A stretch of DNA of 64,000 nucleotides from Bacteroidales bacterium (GTDB lineage Bacteria > Bacteroidota > Bacteroidia > Bacteroidales > UBA12077). Shown piece after piece: positions 9,701 through 17,584 of this stretch. The stretch spans positions 16,900-80,899 of the forward strand of contig JANQHE010000004.1 in NCBI GenBank assembly GCA_028282785.1. The letters are read 5' to 3'. The position numbers were made by a program, and so were the translations under genes. Numbering within the stretch: position 1 is the stretch's first letter; every line of letters begins with the position of its first letter. The notes under the pieces are model-generated. The model was not told where the DNA came from and ran no database searches. It saw only the letters and a program-made list of their open reading frames with translations.

Positions 9701-11055
9701 ATATTAAGGGAAATATATCCTAATCGCTCATTTAAATTATATTCATTGGATTTTAATTTTCTTGCACTACCAATTAGTTCGTAATCTTGTCCCAACTTAA
9801 AATTTTCAGAACCCCATTGTAAATCTATATCATCACTAATTTCATCAAATACTTTATTAGGATTAAGAGCATAAACCTGGTTATATAAAGTATTTGTAGT
9901 ATTACTAGGATATTGTCCTCCTGGCGAATAAGGAATAACATTTTCTGACGCAAACACATTATTTCCACTTTCTCCTAAATCAAGTAAAGCAAGAATATTT
10001 CTATATTCCTCATTGTTATTAACAGAATTTGTTACCCAAACTTCAACTTTGGTTACGGTAACAGATGATTTAATAACAGGTAATTCTTCGAGCGATTCTT
10101 CGTAAGTATCTCTAAAGTATTGCGATAAGAAAAAGTGTCTGTTGGCATCATATTCATCTCCTTGTATTTCAAACTGTTGCGTTTGAGCACCTCCTCTTAC
10201 TTCAATTACTTTAGTTTCACCCTTTTGTTGTGAGAAAACACTAGTCATGGTAAGTTTTCCGAACTGCAATTCAGTTTTAATACCAAACAAACTTTGGCTA
10301 CCGGTAATTAAACTACCGGGTAGCGGTAATGTAACATTACCGGCTTCAATTCTTTTTATGATTTCATCCTCTTTTCCAACATATTCCAGTTTAGTTTGAT
10401 TCTCAAAATCAAATGTGGCCTCTGTATTATAATTTACACCAAGTTTTATTTTATCACCAATATTACCGGTTACATTCATCATGATTTTTTCTTCAAAGTC
10501 GAATGTAGTAGTTTTTCTTAGGTTTTCAGATATCGTTGGATTTTCGTTGTTGTTTACATTAATCTTAAAAATTAGCTCAGCAGATCCCATTGGAACAATG
10601 TTGATTGCATTATCTCCAAATATTTTATCAAATGCTTCACCTCCGAGTCGCAGATTTGGAAACAATCCTGTTTGCGCATCCATACTGTGGCCTCGGGCTC
10701 TATTTCGCCAATAATTTCTTAAAGCCTGTTCGAACTGATAATCTTGATATTCTTCAAGAGTCATTCTTTTGCTAGCTCTATAATCATAATTTCCTATTTT
10801 TTTAGAAATTATATATTCATTAGTAGTAGGATCGTATTCAACAGTATCTTTTATATTTGCTGGATCTTCAAGGTATAATGGAGATTCATCCGGTTTATCA
10901 TATTCATATTTTCCTTGATCCTGAAATTCAAATTTTAAGGTATCTTCTTGTTGAGTGTTGACTTGTTGTAAAAATAAAAAGTTAGCTTGTACGTTATTTA
11001 CACAAACTAAACTTAGAAGAAGGAATAAAACTTTGTATATATTTATATTTCTCAA
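3751..11055 (-). CDS. sprA: Cell surface protein SprA/Sov, outer-membrane translocon of the type IX secretion system
   Basis: This 2434-residue protein matches SprA (Sov in Porphyromonas) in length and composition. In the known system SprA forms a very large outer-membrane beta-barrel through which T9SS cargo leaves the cell, and it is needed for gliding in gliding species. A signal peptide is visible (residues 1-24, KVLFLLLSLVCVNNVQA). The rest is a chain of Tyr/Asn/Phe-rich beta-strand sequence with family-like segments such as EGSETSMDMKSYNAW near residue 830, ending in the terminal barrel strand (DVGFSLRFTLTQ). The gene starts 16 bases after ruvA ends, so they are probably co-transcribed. 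Two likely cargo proteins with T9SS tails are encoded at 11824-14631 and 30871-32895. No frameshift or stop interrupts the frame. Confidence 0.96.
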   Translation of the reverse strand: MRNINIYKVLFLLLSLVCVNNVQANFLFLQQVNTQQEDTLKFEFQDQGKYEYDKPDESPLYLEDPANIKDTVEYDPTTNEYIISKKIGNYDYRASKRMTLEEYQDYQFEQALRNYWRNRARGHSMDAQTGLFPNLRLGGEAFDKIFGDNAINIVPMGSAELIFKINVNNNENPTISENLRKTTTFDFEEKIMMNVTGNIGDKIKLGVNYNTEATFDFENQTKLEYVGKEDEIIKRIEAGNVTLPLPGSLITGSQSLFGIKTELQFGKLTMTSVFSQQKGETKVIEVRGGAQTQQFEIQGDEYDANRHFFLSQYFRDTYEESLEELPVIKSSVTVTKVEVWVTNSVNNNEEYRNILALLDLGESGNNVFASENVIPYSPGGQYPSNTTNTLYNQVYALNPNKVFDEISDDIDLQWGSENFKLGQDYELIGSARKLKSNEYNLNERLGYISLNISLKSDEVLAVAFEIDVAGTRYQVGEFSTDGIGTSEDQDKSPYIVAKLLKGTNLSPSVPTWDLMMKNIYSIGAYQVNSEDFILNVLYQDDKTGNALTYIPEGNINKTHLVKILNLDNLNSQLDAQPDGRFDFIDGVTINASNGQVIFPVLEPFGSYLKDQFTDSNIAENYIFQELYDTTLTYARLLAEKNKFKLQGQYKSASSSEIMLNAINIPQGSVKVMAGGSILTENIDYTVDYNLGRVRILNEGLLESGTPLQISLESQALYSIQTKTLLGTHFNYQFSDNFNIGATVMNLTERPLTQKVAIGEEPISNTIWGLNTSYRTESQLITSLVDKLPFIETKEKSSVLVDAEFAHLIPGHSKAIGEEGNAYIDDFEGSETSMDMKSYNAWVIASTPQNQEDLFPETTSGIQNKIVYGFNRAKIAWYKIDPLFLRNTSTTPDHLTSEDQSNHFVREIYEREIFPNKQSETSVPTALQVLNVAYYPDERGPYNYVSDDTLNIYGLSEDGTLKNPETRWGGIMREVPTTDFEAANVEYIEFWLMDPFVYDSTGNINGDLYFNLGSISEDILQDSRKAFEDGLPSTEVIEKVDTTDWGRVPSNDFSVNTNPNENQDVGLDGLNDIEEESFFRSYLNKVNNIVTDQEIKDQFAADPSNDNYHYYREGGYEELQLSILDRYKRYNDLEGNSTGGAGYLYSKAPDSEDINNNKTLDRTESYFQYKVELDPNNMNVGENFIVDKVWGHDVDLANGQQNVKIAWYQFRIPIRQPERIVGSIQDFSSIRFMRMFLKEFEDTVILRFAKLELVRSDWRKYELSLMEGHEGLSSPETTNGTFEIASVNIEENDNYVLPPGVDRVIDPTNPQLRQLNEQSMVLKVNNLDDGDARAAYKTLNLDIRQYEKLKMYVHAEQLESNILRDDDLRVFIRLGTDNNSNYYEYEIPVKVTPEGNYDDGDREIVWPEENNIEINLDDLVDVKRARNEELRQANTVFTYNSIYSVYQESDRRISVRGNPNLSNVVTIMIGIRNPSKQNNTTSGDDGMPKSGEIWVNELRLTDFREEGGWAARGRLSTQLADLGSVNFAGSISTPGFGSIDQSVSERNKEETIQYDVSTNLDLGKFFPEKTKVSIPVYAGYSETFINPEYNPLDPDVRLEDALKDADSKAERDSIKNVAQDYTRRKSINFTNVKINKQSQKPRFYDVSNFSVSYSFNETYSRDINTEYDIIKNYRGAFNYIYNTRPKNVAPFRKSRGLLSKKAFAIIKDFNFYYAPTSISFRTDVDRKYQANKTRNIYDPNTVFEPTFIKEFNWNRYYDIKWDLSRSLKVDFSATNIAKIDEPYGEVNRHGVDSVYNAWKREVWNNILEGGRNTQYNHNINVTYRVPINKLPLLDWTNLTTRYNATYNWEAGPRNADGESILGNTLRNSNTIQFNAQANMVNLYNKVGFLKTINQKYSRGRSSKKVEYEDVSYQQQDIWFREGRFRSIYHDLNTEDITRVSVTDASGAEVRGEWEVSTKRKIRFKAEKDIDGAQILVEGRIEKKENPLIFVAENTARLFMSVKNVSASYTLTQGSSLAGYTQNTHMLGMNSGFEAPGWPFVLGWQDDQFASEVIGNNWFLQDSLNLPYLMTQNQNLNFRVTLEPIRGLKIDLTANRLKSENNNRYYYHTSTEPYSEQITGNFSMTYITIGSAFEDISNKNNYYSEAFEKFKENRAIISSRLGEGTHIDESGYTYGYGSLSQDVMGPAFLAAYGWYYDADNIPLDMFQSIPLPNWSIRYDGLKEIPFLKKIFKSINLSHAYRSSYNIGSFINNDDFSFGIAVDSANNFIPQFDFNSVSINEQFSPLINIDLTWVNNLTTRFEIKKSRTVSLSFTNNQVTEVFTDELGFSLGYRFDDFNLIFNFGEGQENFKSDLNVRANLKIRENSTILRKIVEDDDIPSADQTNTIIGVSADYLLSNRLTLRLFYDQNISDPKVGTNPYRISNTDVGFSLRFTLTQ

Positions 11056-11071
11056 GTGATAAAAATACCTG

Positions 11072-11653
11072 TTAAATTCTCTTAAGGGCTTCTTTAATAA
11101 GCTCTTCTACAGAAAGTACCTTATTCTGCTTAAGAATTTCGTTAATAATTTTGTCGACTTTTACTTTAGGGAATCCTAACATTACTAAAGCTGATAACGC
11201 TTCGTCTTTAATTGTATTGTCTATACGAGCAATTATTTGTTCTCCATCCGAAATTTTTCCTACTTTATCTTTTAAGTCTACTATTATTCTCTCCGCAGTT
11301 TTCGCTCCAATACCCTTTATACTTTTTAAAATATTTACATTGCCAGTTGAGATTGCGTTTTGAATTTCAGTTGGTGCCAAAGAAGAAAGCATTACTCTGG
11401 CCGTATTAGCTCCTACACCGGAAACAGAAATTAGATGCAGAAATATTTCGCGCTCCTTTTTTTCAAAAAAACCAAAAAGGTGATGTGCATCTTCCCGGAT
11501 AACTTCATAAATATATACTAACGCATTATCTTGGCCTGATAATTGTGAATAGGTATTAACAGAAATATTAATAAAATAACCTATTTGGTTATTTTCGATA
11601 ATTAGGTGCGCTGGTGAAATTTCTTTTATCTCTCCTTTAATATATTCGAACAT
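11072..11653 (-). CDS. ruvA: Holliday junction branch migration complex subunit RuvA
   Basis: RuvA binds four-way DNA junctions and loads the RuvB helicase. The 193-residue product has the usual three parts: an N-terminal OB fold beginning MFEYIKGEIKEI, two helix-hairpin-helix motifs (VSGVGANTARVMLSS and IKGIGAKTAERIIVDLKDK, about residues 75-130), and a C-terminal RuvB-contacting three-helix domain (LSALVMLGF). It is the first gene of the ruvA-sprA-gcvH run. A TAnnTTTG-like box lies about 35 bases upstream. Confidence 0.97.
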   Translation of the reverse strand: MFEYIKGEIKEISPAHLIIENNQIGYFINISVNTYSQLSGQDNALVYIYEVIREDAHHLFGFFEKKEREIFLHLISVSGVGANTARVMLSSLAPTEIQNAISTGNVNILKSIKGIGAKTAERIIVDLKDKVGKISDGEQIIARIDNTIKDEALSALVMLGFPKVKVDKIINEILKQNKVLSVEELIKEALKRI

Positions 11654-11687
11654 TATAAATATAATCTAAATAATCCTTAAAAATAAA

Positions 11688-11695
11688 CAAAAATA
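11688..11695 (-). promoter_or_regulatory. Possible -7 box for ruvA
   Basis: On the minus strand this reads TATTTTTG, matching the Bacteroidota -7 consensus TAnnTTTG, 35-42 bases before the ruvA start. I see no good -33 TTG at 17-23 bases from it, so support is moderate. Confidence 0.35.
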
Positions 11696-11769
11696 AGCTA
11701 TCCGAAAATTTGAGAAAAATATTTATTATTAAAAATTAACAAATAATAAAATACGAAATAAAATTCAGG

Positions 11770-11803
11770 TTGGTGAAGAATTAAAATTAATTTGGTATTT
11801 TTG
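11770..11803 (+). promoter_or_regulatory. Promoter for the secreted protease gene
   Basis: TTG at 11770-11772 and TATTTTTG at 11796-11803 are separated by 23 bases, at the long end of the spacing described for Bacteroidota promoters (TTG/TAnnTTTG). The ATG follows 20 bases after the -7 box. Confidence 0.5.
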
Positions 11804-11823
11804 AATTATACGTTTGGGACAAT

Positions 11824-14631
11824 ATGAGATCTTTTTTATTAATAATCTTATTAATAGGGTTTTATCCCTTTTTGAGCGCAGGACAAATAAATCACAAAGG
11901 AAAGCCGGTTTTTGATTTTGAGTTAAAGCAAGAAATTCCTGTTGAGATTTTACCGGAAGTAAAAGTCAGAAAATTAAATAGAGAAGATAAACAAATTGAA
12001 TCAAGATTAAAGACCTTAAGATTCGCTGAATTGTTAGATGTGGATTTTGGTCCTGAAACTCATGGCATATGGGTAGAATCAAAAAACGAGCGGATTTGGT
12101 ATTTGAAAATAAAATCACCCGGAGCGTATTCATTAAGTTTATTATTTGACAGTTACAGATTACCCATAGGTTCCAAATTATATATTTATAATTCAGATAA
12201 AAACCATGTAAGGGGAGCATTTACTTATAAAAATAATAAGATCAACAATATTTTACCAATTGCTCCTGTAAAAGGTGATGAGGTTGTACTGGAGTATCAT
12301 GAACCTTATGATGTTGATTTTAAAGGAGAACTGCATATTTCAACGGTAGCACATGATTATAAAAACGTTTTTAATTATTTATCAAAAAGCGAAAAAGGAT
12401 TTGGTGATTCGGGTAGCTGTAATGTCAACATTAATTGTGATGATAATGAACTTTGGCAATTGTTAAAACACTCGGTATGTAAAATTACTTATAATGGATG
12501 GCTTTGTTCCGGAGCGTTAATAAATAATACAAAAGAAGACGGGTACCCTTACTTACTAACAGCAAACCATTGCATTAATAATGCCTCAGAGGCTACAAAT
12601 GCAATTTTTTACTTTAACTATGAAAGTCCAGGTTGTACTAGCGAAGATGGAAACCAGGATATGACCATCTCAGGATCAACAATTATTGCCACCCCACCTC
12701 AAAAAACAATAGATTTTAGCTTATTGGAATTGAGTGTTAAACCACCTCCGTCATATAAGCCTTATTATGCAGGATGGAATAGAGATATAAGGGATCCTGT
12801 TAGTGTTACTTCAATTCATCACCCCAGCGGAGATATTAAGAAAATTACTAAATCTTATGATGGTGCTACAACAGGTGATTACGGAGAAGGTTATGATGTT
12901 AACAAGCATTGGTGGATTGATGAATGGGATGAAGGTACTACGGAAGGAGGGTCCTCAGGTTCACCATTATTTGATCAGGATGGAAGAATAATAGGAGATT
13001 TAACCGGAGGTGATGCATATTGTGGATATAATTTCAATGATTATTATCAGCAATTTCATCACTCATGGCAGGATTTTGAAGATTCGAGTTATCAGTTAAA
13101 ACCCTGGCTGGATCCTTTAGATTATGGAATTGTTTCGTTAAATGGTTATTTACCTTATGATACAATACCAACTAATCTCAATGCTTCTATTCAGGATACT
13201 ATTGTAAACGTAAAGTGGAACCATGTTGAAGATACAGCAAATATTGAGTTTTATTATATTTATAGAAATTCTGTAAAGCTGGATTCTATTAACGAACCTG
13301 ACTATAGCGATACCTTAAGTGGTACAAATTTATTATACAATTATTTTGTTACAGCGAAATATAATTCACCTGAAGTATTGGAATCCAATCCATCAAATAC
13401 AGTTTATATTCATATTATGGATACAATCATTTTACCATTTTCTGAAACATTTGTTGACGGATTAATTCCTACAGATTGGTACGAAGAGCGATCAAATGAC
13501 ACTGTTGGTTGGGAATATAAAGCAGGAGGATTTAACGGAGTTTTGGATACTGCATTTGAAGGTAGTTATAACGCTTATTTTTATAATGAAAATAATGAAA
13601 CATCGAAATTAGTTTTACCGAATTTTAATTTCTCTTCATACTCCAATTTGAAACTTTCCTTTTATATGCATATGCAGGAATATAATGATGAAGTACATGA
13701 ACTAAGAATATTATATAAAGATGTCGATACAGTTGAATGGAAGACACTGAGAACATATAATACAAACATTGAGACTTGGGAGAAAAAGGAAATTCCGCTT
13801 CCTGAATTGAGTGATAAATATAAAATTGCATTTGAGGGAGTTGGTTTGAAAGGATATGGAATATGTATCGACAGCATATCCGTTATCGAAGATGGAACGT
13901 TTATAGAACCTACCATTTTTGTTAATAAGGACACCATATGTACTACTGACAGTTTACAATTTTCGACAACATTAGACAATACATATAATTTTTTATGGGA
14001 ATTTGGAGATAGTGCAAACCCGCAAGCAGCAGTTGGGAAAGGGCCTCATTGGGTGAAATATAACAGTTCTGCTTTAGTACCTGTGAAATTAACTGTAAAT
14101 GGTACTTATATAAAACAGGTTTTTGATATTGCAATAGTTTATGAATCTCCGGCTTTGCCAACTTTTATTAATAATAATGATACCTTAATATCAAGTTCAG
14201 AAGTTGGTAATCAGTGGTATTTCGAAGGAGAACCTATAGAAGATGCTACTGATAATACGTATATAATTACAGAGGATGGAGACTATTATGTGGAAGTTTC
14301 TAACGGTTTTGATTGTGTTTCTGTTTCGGAAGAGAAAAGTTTACTTGTAACAAATATACCAGAGATTCCTAAAGAAAATAACACAGTACAATTTAAAGTT
14401 TATCCTAATCCTAATAATGGTTCATTTACAATTGAAATTGTGAATTTTGAATCAGAGATATTTGATTATAGGATTTATGATATTACGGGTAAATTGAGAC
14501 AGGCAGGAAAACTGGATTCCGAAGAGAAGATTAGAAATATTGAATTAACAAATATTGCAGATGGAGTTTATTTTCTTCAAATATCTTCTATGAAAGAAAG
14601 TTATACGAGCAAGTTACTAATAAAAAAATAG
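11824..14631 (+). CDS. Secreted trypsin-fold serine endopeptidase with adhesin-like domains and T9SS sorting tail
   Basis: The 935-residue product starts with a signal peptide (residues 1-20). A propeptide-like region (about 30-190) precedes a chymotrypsin-fold protease domain related to lysyl endopeptidases (about 195-430). The triad is visible: His249 in LLTANHC, Asp297 in TIDFSLLEL and Ser378 in GGSSGSPLF, with several cysteines likely to form disulfides. Next come an Fn3-like segment (about 445-530), a MAM/cleaved-adhesin-like beta domain (about 540-690), a PKD-like and an Ig-like stretch (about 695-840). Residues 860-935 (YPNPNNGSF to SKLLIKK) are a type A T9SS C-terminal sorting domain. 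The protein is therefore expected to be exported by Sec, passed through SprA and anchored or released at the surface. It sits divergently from ruvA and shares a terminator with the convergent malic enzyme gene. Confidence 0.93.
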   Translation: MRSFLLIILLIGFYPFLSAGQINHKGKPVFDFELKQEIPVEILPEVKVRKLNREDKQIESRLKTLRFAELLDVDFGPETHGIWVESKNERIWYLKIKSPGAYSLSLLFDSYRLPIGSKLYIYNSDKNHVRGAFTYKNNKINNILPIAPVKGDEVVLEYHEPYDVDFKGELHISTVAHDYKNVFNYLSKSEKGFGDSGSCNVNINCDDNELWQLLKHSVCKITYNGWLCSGALINNTKEDGYPYLLTANHCINNASEATNAIFYFNYESPGCTSEDGNQDMTISGSTIIATPPQKTIDFSLLELSVKPPPSYKPYYAGWNRDIRDPVSVTSIHHPSGDIKKITKSYDGATTGDYGEGYDVNKHWWIDEWDEGTTEGGSSGSPLFDQDGRIIGDLTGGDAYCGYNFNDYYQQFHHSWQDFEDSSYQLKPWLDPLDYGIVSLNGYLPYDTIPTNLNASIQDTIVNVKWNHVEDTANIEFYYIYRNSVKLDSINEPDYSDTLSGTNLLYNYFVTAKYNSPEVLESNPSNTVYIHIMDTIILPFSETFVDGLIPTDWYEERSNDTVGWEYKAGGFNGVLDTAFEGSYNAYFYNENNETSKLVLPNFNFSSYSNLKLSFYMHMQEYNDEVHELRILYKDVDTVEWKTLRTYNTNIETWEKKEIPLPELSDKYKIAFEGVGLKGYGICIDSISVIEDGTFIEPTIFVNKDTICTTDSLQFSTTLDNTYNFLWEFGDSANPQAAVGKGPHWVKYNSSALVPVKLTVNGTYIKQVFDIAIVYESPALPTFINNNDTLISSSEVGNQWYFEGEPIEDATDNTYIITEDGDYYVEVSNGFDCVSVSEEKSLLVTNIPEIPKENNTVQFKVYPNPNNGSFTIEIVNFESEIFDYRIYDITGKLRQAGKLDSEEKIRNIELTNIADGVYFLQISSMKESYTSKLLIKK

Positions 14632-14660
14632 AGTGATTATAAATCACTCTATTTTTATTT
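14628..14660. terminator. Bidirectional terminator between protease and malic enzyme genes
   Basis: An 11-bp perfect stem (14628-14638 with 14642-14652) around a 3-base loop is followed by T-rich sequence on the plus strand and preceded by an A-run that gives a T-run on the minus strand. It overlaps the TAG stop of the protease gene and serves both convergent genes. Confidence 0.85.
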
Positions 14661-14677
14661 ATACTATATTTAATTTA

Positions 14678-16132
14678 TTAGGATACTTTATCAATAGCTG
14701 TTTTTAATGCTTGTTCAAGCATTGCTTCATCTGGTTTCGGGATATAATTATGTTGCATCATTAAATCAATAGATTCGCGAGTTTGTTTTATATCATGTAA
14801 TGTTTTGTTAAATACTTCATCCCAGGTTAAGTTAACACGGGCAACTCCATTTTTAATTGCTTCCATAGCAACATCAGCAGCTTCGTATGCAAACATTTCA
14901 GTTTCATCCATTTTTGGCATAATATAATCAGGATTTAATCCATTCTTTTCAGCATAATTTGCCATAGAATATGCAGCCTGGATTGCCATTTCATCGGTAA
15001 TTTTTCTTGCTCTGACTAATAATGCTCCTTTAAGAATTCCCGGGAAACCTAATGAGTTGTTAACCTGATTTGGAAAGTCACCACGGCCAGTTGCAACAAT
15101 ATAAGCTCCGGCTTCTTTTGCGGCATAAGGATAAATTTCAGGTACAGGATTAGCACAAACAAAAACAATAGGTTTGGTTCCCATGTTTCTGATCCATTCC
15201 GGTTTAACAACATCCGGCCCTGGTTTACTAAGTGCAATAAGAACATCGGCATCTTTACATGCTTCTTGAACATCATCAATTTTATCAGGATTAGTTTGTT
15301 CGCAAAGCTCCCATTTTCTATAGAATCTAGGATCAGCTTTAATATCATCCCTACCTTTATGTAATCCTCTTTTTGAATCGAACAACATCATTTTTTCAGG
15401 ATCTGCTCCTGCCTGTATTATTAAACGCGCAATTGTTGTGTTTGACGCGCCGGCTCCATACAGAACCACTTTGATATTATTAAGGTCTTTACCTACTATC
15501 CTTAAGGCATTAATTAATCCTGCAACTGTTACTGATCCAGTTCCCTGAGCATCATCATGCCAAACAGGAATGTCACATTCTTCTCTTAATGTATCAAGTA
15601 CTTTATAGCAATTTGGTTGTGCAATATCTTCAAGGTTTATAGCGCCAAAACTTGGCTGAGCCATTTTAACAAAGTCGATAATTTTATCCGGATCATGTTC
15701 GCCTTTCTCGTTGTAACTGTCAACACACATTGCAACAGCATCAACGCCCGCTAAATACTTCATTAAGTATGCTTTACCTTCCATAACTCCCATTCCTCCG
15801 GGAGGTGTACAATCACCATCTCCTAAAACTCTTGTAGAATCTGAAACAACTGCAACCATATTACCCCGGTTAGAAATTTCGAAAGAAGCATCGTTGTTAT
15901 CTCTAACTGTTGTAGATATTTTAGAAACACCAGGCGTATAATAAACATTGAACCAGTTAAACCCATAGATTCCGGCTTTTGGTAAGGTTTGCATCTTACC
16001 ACCATAAAATTTATGACTTAATAAAGCCAATTCCTTTAAAAAAACCGTTTTTGCTGTAGCAATTTGTCCTTGGGTAAAGTTACTAGGGAATAATTCATCC
16101 AGATTTTTTAAGGAAAGATCAATTTTTGACAT
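14678..16132 (-). CDS. NAD(P)-dependent malic enzyme (short form)
   Basis: This enzyme oxidatively decarboxylates malate to pyruvate, giving NAD(P)H. The 484-residue protein shows the malic N-terminal domain with the catalytic tyrosine in NVYYTPGVS, the metal/active-site region GDGDCTPPGGMGVMEGK, the conserved HDDAQGTGSV segment (about residues 192-201) and the dinucleotide fold VLYGAGASNTTIARL. It is the short form, lacking the phosphotransacetylase-like C-terminal domain of longer bacterial malic enzymes. Cofactor preference cannot be decided by eye. In other Bacteroidota this gene sits directly upstream of ruvA-sprA. Here the protease gene lies between. A strong Shine-Dalgarno sequence precedes the start. 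Confidence 0.93.
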   Translation of the reverse strand: MSKIDLSLKNLDELFPSNFTQGQIATAKTVFLKELALLSHKFYGGKMQTLPKAGIYGFNWFNVYYTPGVSKISTTVRDNNDASFEISNRGNMVAVVSDSTRVLGDGDCTPPGGMGVMEGKAYLMKYLAGVDAVAMCVDSYNEKGEHDPDKIIDFVKMAQPSFGAINLEDIAQPNCYKVLDTLREECDIPVWHDDAQGTGSVTVAGLINALRIVGKDLNNIKVVLYGAGASNTTIARLIIQAGADPEKMMLFDSKRGLHKGRDDIKADPRFYRKWELCEQTNPDKIDDVQEACKDADVLIALSKPGPDVVKPEWIRNMGTKPIVFVCANPVPEIYPYAAKEAGAYIVATGRGDFPNQVNNSLGFPGILKGALLVRARKITDEMAIQAAYSMANYAEKNGLNPDYIMPKMDETEMFAYEAADVAMEAIKNGVARVNLTWDEVFNKTLHDIKQTRESIDLMMQHNYIPKPDEAMLEQALKTAIDKVS

Positions 16133-16137
16133 AAAAA

Positions 16138-16143
16138 CCTCCG
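16138..16143 (-). promoter_or_regulatory. Strong Shine-Dalgarno sequence of malic enzyme gene
   Basis: The minus strand reads CGGAGG five bases before the ATG. Purine-rich SD sites this good are uncommon in Bacteroidota, where most genes in this window lack one, and this site fixes the start at 16132. Confidence 0.6.
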
Positions 16144-16186
16144 TATTTAATTTTAGTTATTTAGTTTGTTTAATTTAGGTATCTAA

Positions 16187-16194
16187 CAAAATTA
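16187..16194 (-). promoter_or_regulatory. Possible -7 box for malic enzyme gene
   Basis: The minus strand reads TAATTTTG (TAnnTTTG) about 55 bases before the start codon. No clear TTG -33 element is seen at the expected distance. Confidence 0.35.
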
Positions 16195-16267
16195 CTAAAT
16201 AATTTACCTTAAAAACAGAGCTAAGAGTCTAGTTAATGGCTTATTATTATGTTGTGCAACATTCAAT

Positions 16268-16431
16268 AAAAAAGGGGCTGTCCAAAAAGTATAAAAGTTG
16301 TTCATATTTCGACAGGCTCAATATGACAACATGATGATAATCAATCTGTCACGCTGAACCTGACTGCCGTCAGGCAGGCTTGTCGAAGTGTAGACAGTAA
16401 CAAAGGGGCTTTTGTGACAGCCCCTTTAAGT
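16268..16431. repeat. Palindromic intergenic repeat (about 160 bp) with GGGGCTGTC ends
   Basis: This fills most of the 301-base gap between the malic enzyme and pdxA genes. The outer arms AAAGGGGCTGTC (16271-16282) and GACAGCCCCTTT (16416-16427) are perfect 12-bp inverted repeats. Inside are a weaker pair, TTCGACA (16309-16315) and TGTCGAA (16381-16387), and a small hairpin CCTGAC-TGCC-GTCAGG (16359-16374). Together they would fold as one long hairpin. The ends plus the following CCAAAAAGT resemble the start of a second element at 63893. It looks like a dispersed palindromic repeat or a MITE-type remnant, and may also terminate transcription. There is no reading frame of note inside. Confidence 0.65.
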
Positions 16432-16433
16432 TT

Positions 16434-17501
16434 TTATTCCTGATCCGGTTCCTTATCGGAAATTTCATAATGTTGTAAAGGTTCAGCACTTATTTCCTTA
16501 AATTCTTTTCTGCTTCTGAAAATATCACAAGCCAGGTATATCGCATTTCTAAACGAAAGTTCAGAAGCTTTGCCTAAACCGGCAATTTCATAAGCTGTTC
16601 CGTGTCCGGGCGATGTTCTTATAAAATCCAAACCAGCTGTATAGTTTACACCGGAGTTAAAAGCTAATGCTTTAAAAGGAGTTAGTCCCTGATCGTGATA
16701 CATTGCTAAAATTGCATCTACCTTTTTGAAATTATCACTTCCAAAGAATCCGTCCGAAGGATAAGGCCCAAGAGCTAATATATTTTCTTCTCTTGCTTTA
16801 TTTATTGCAGGAATTATAATATCAACTTCTTCTTTTCCTAAAAGACCATTGTCTCCCGCATGTGGATTTAAACCAAGAACTGCAATTTTGGGTTTTCTTA
16901 TTCTAAAATCCTGAATAAGGCTTTTATTCATTATTCTGAGTTTAGATAAAATCAGCTCTTCAGTGATAGCTTCAGGAACTTGAGAAAGAGGTAAATGTGT
17001 AGTAGTGACTCCTACTTTTAAATTTTCACTTACCATGAACATTAAAGATTCTTTTGATTCGGACTCTTTGGTAAGATATTCGGTATGCCCCGGGAAATTA
17101 AATTTATCGGATTGAACATTATCTTTATTAATCGGAGCTGTAACTAAAACATCAATTTTTCCTTCTTTTAAATCTTTAACAGCATGCTCTAATGATATTA
17201 GTGAAGATTCCCCGGCAATATTAGTTGATTTTCCAAGTTCAACTCTAACATTATCATCTAAACAATTAATTATATTAGCTCGCTTAATGTTGGCCTCTTC
17301 TGCCGATTTTACATTGTTGAAACTAAAGTTTGCAATGTTTAAAGCTTTGCGGTGATAAGCTGCTACTTTAGCCGAACCATATACAACAGGAATACAGAAA
17401 TCGAATATTCTGTTATCCATTAATGCTTTTATTATTACTTCGTAACTTACTCCATTTATATCTCCATGCGAAATTCCAACAACTATCTTATTTTGAATCA
17501 T
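16434..17501 (-). CDS. pdxA: 4-hydroxythreonine-4-phosphate dehydrogenase PdxA
   Basis: PdxA oxidises 4-phosphohydroxy-L-threonine in the DXP-dependent route to pyridoxal phosphate. The 355-residue protein has the family's metal and substrate motifs: GISHGDINGVSYE at the N-terminus, FPGHTEYLT, TTHLPLSQVP, GLNPHAGDNGLLG, AMYHDQGLTPFKA and SPGHGTAYEIAG. It is slightly longer than the Escherichia coli enzyme, as is usual in Bacteroidota. A possible -7 box lies about 43 bases upstream. The aminopeptidase gene upstream on the same strand is 83 bases away, so a separate promoter is plausible. Confidence 0.95.
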   Translation of the reverse strand: MIQNKIVVGISHGDINGVSYEVIIKALMDNRIFDFCIPVVYGSAKVAAYHRKALNIANFSFNNVKSAEEANIKRANIINCLDDNVRVELGKSTNIAGESSLISLEHAVKDLKEGKIDVLVTAPINKDNVQSDKFNFPGHTEYLTKESESKESLMFMVSENLKVGVTTTHLPLSQVPEAITEELILSKLRIMNKSLIQDFRIRKPKIAVLGLNPHAGDNGLLGKEEVDIIIPAINKAREENILALGPYPSDGFFGSDNFKKVDAILAMYHDQGLTPFKALAFNSGVNYTAGLDFIRTSPGHGTAYEIAGLGKASELSFRNAIYLACDIFRSRKEFKEISAEPLQHYEISDKEPDQE

Positions 17502-17543
17502 ATATATTGTATTATTCTGTCAAACAATTGATTTTATTTAACA

Positions 17544-17551
17544 CAAAATTA
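17544..17551 (-). promoter_or_regulatory. Possible -7 box for pdxA
   Basis: The minus strand reads TAATTTTG, matching TAnnTTTG, in the 83-base gap between the aminopeptidase gene and pdxA. The -33 element is not evident. Confidence 0.3.
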
Positions 17552-17584
17552 ACTATAATATTTTAATAATAAGGATTTAGGAGT

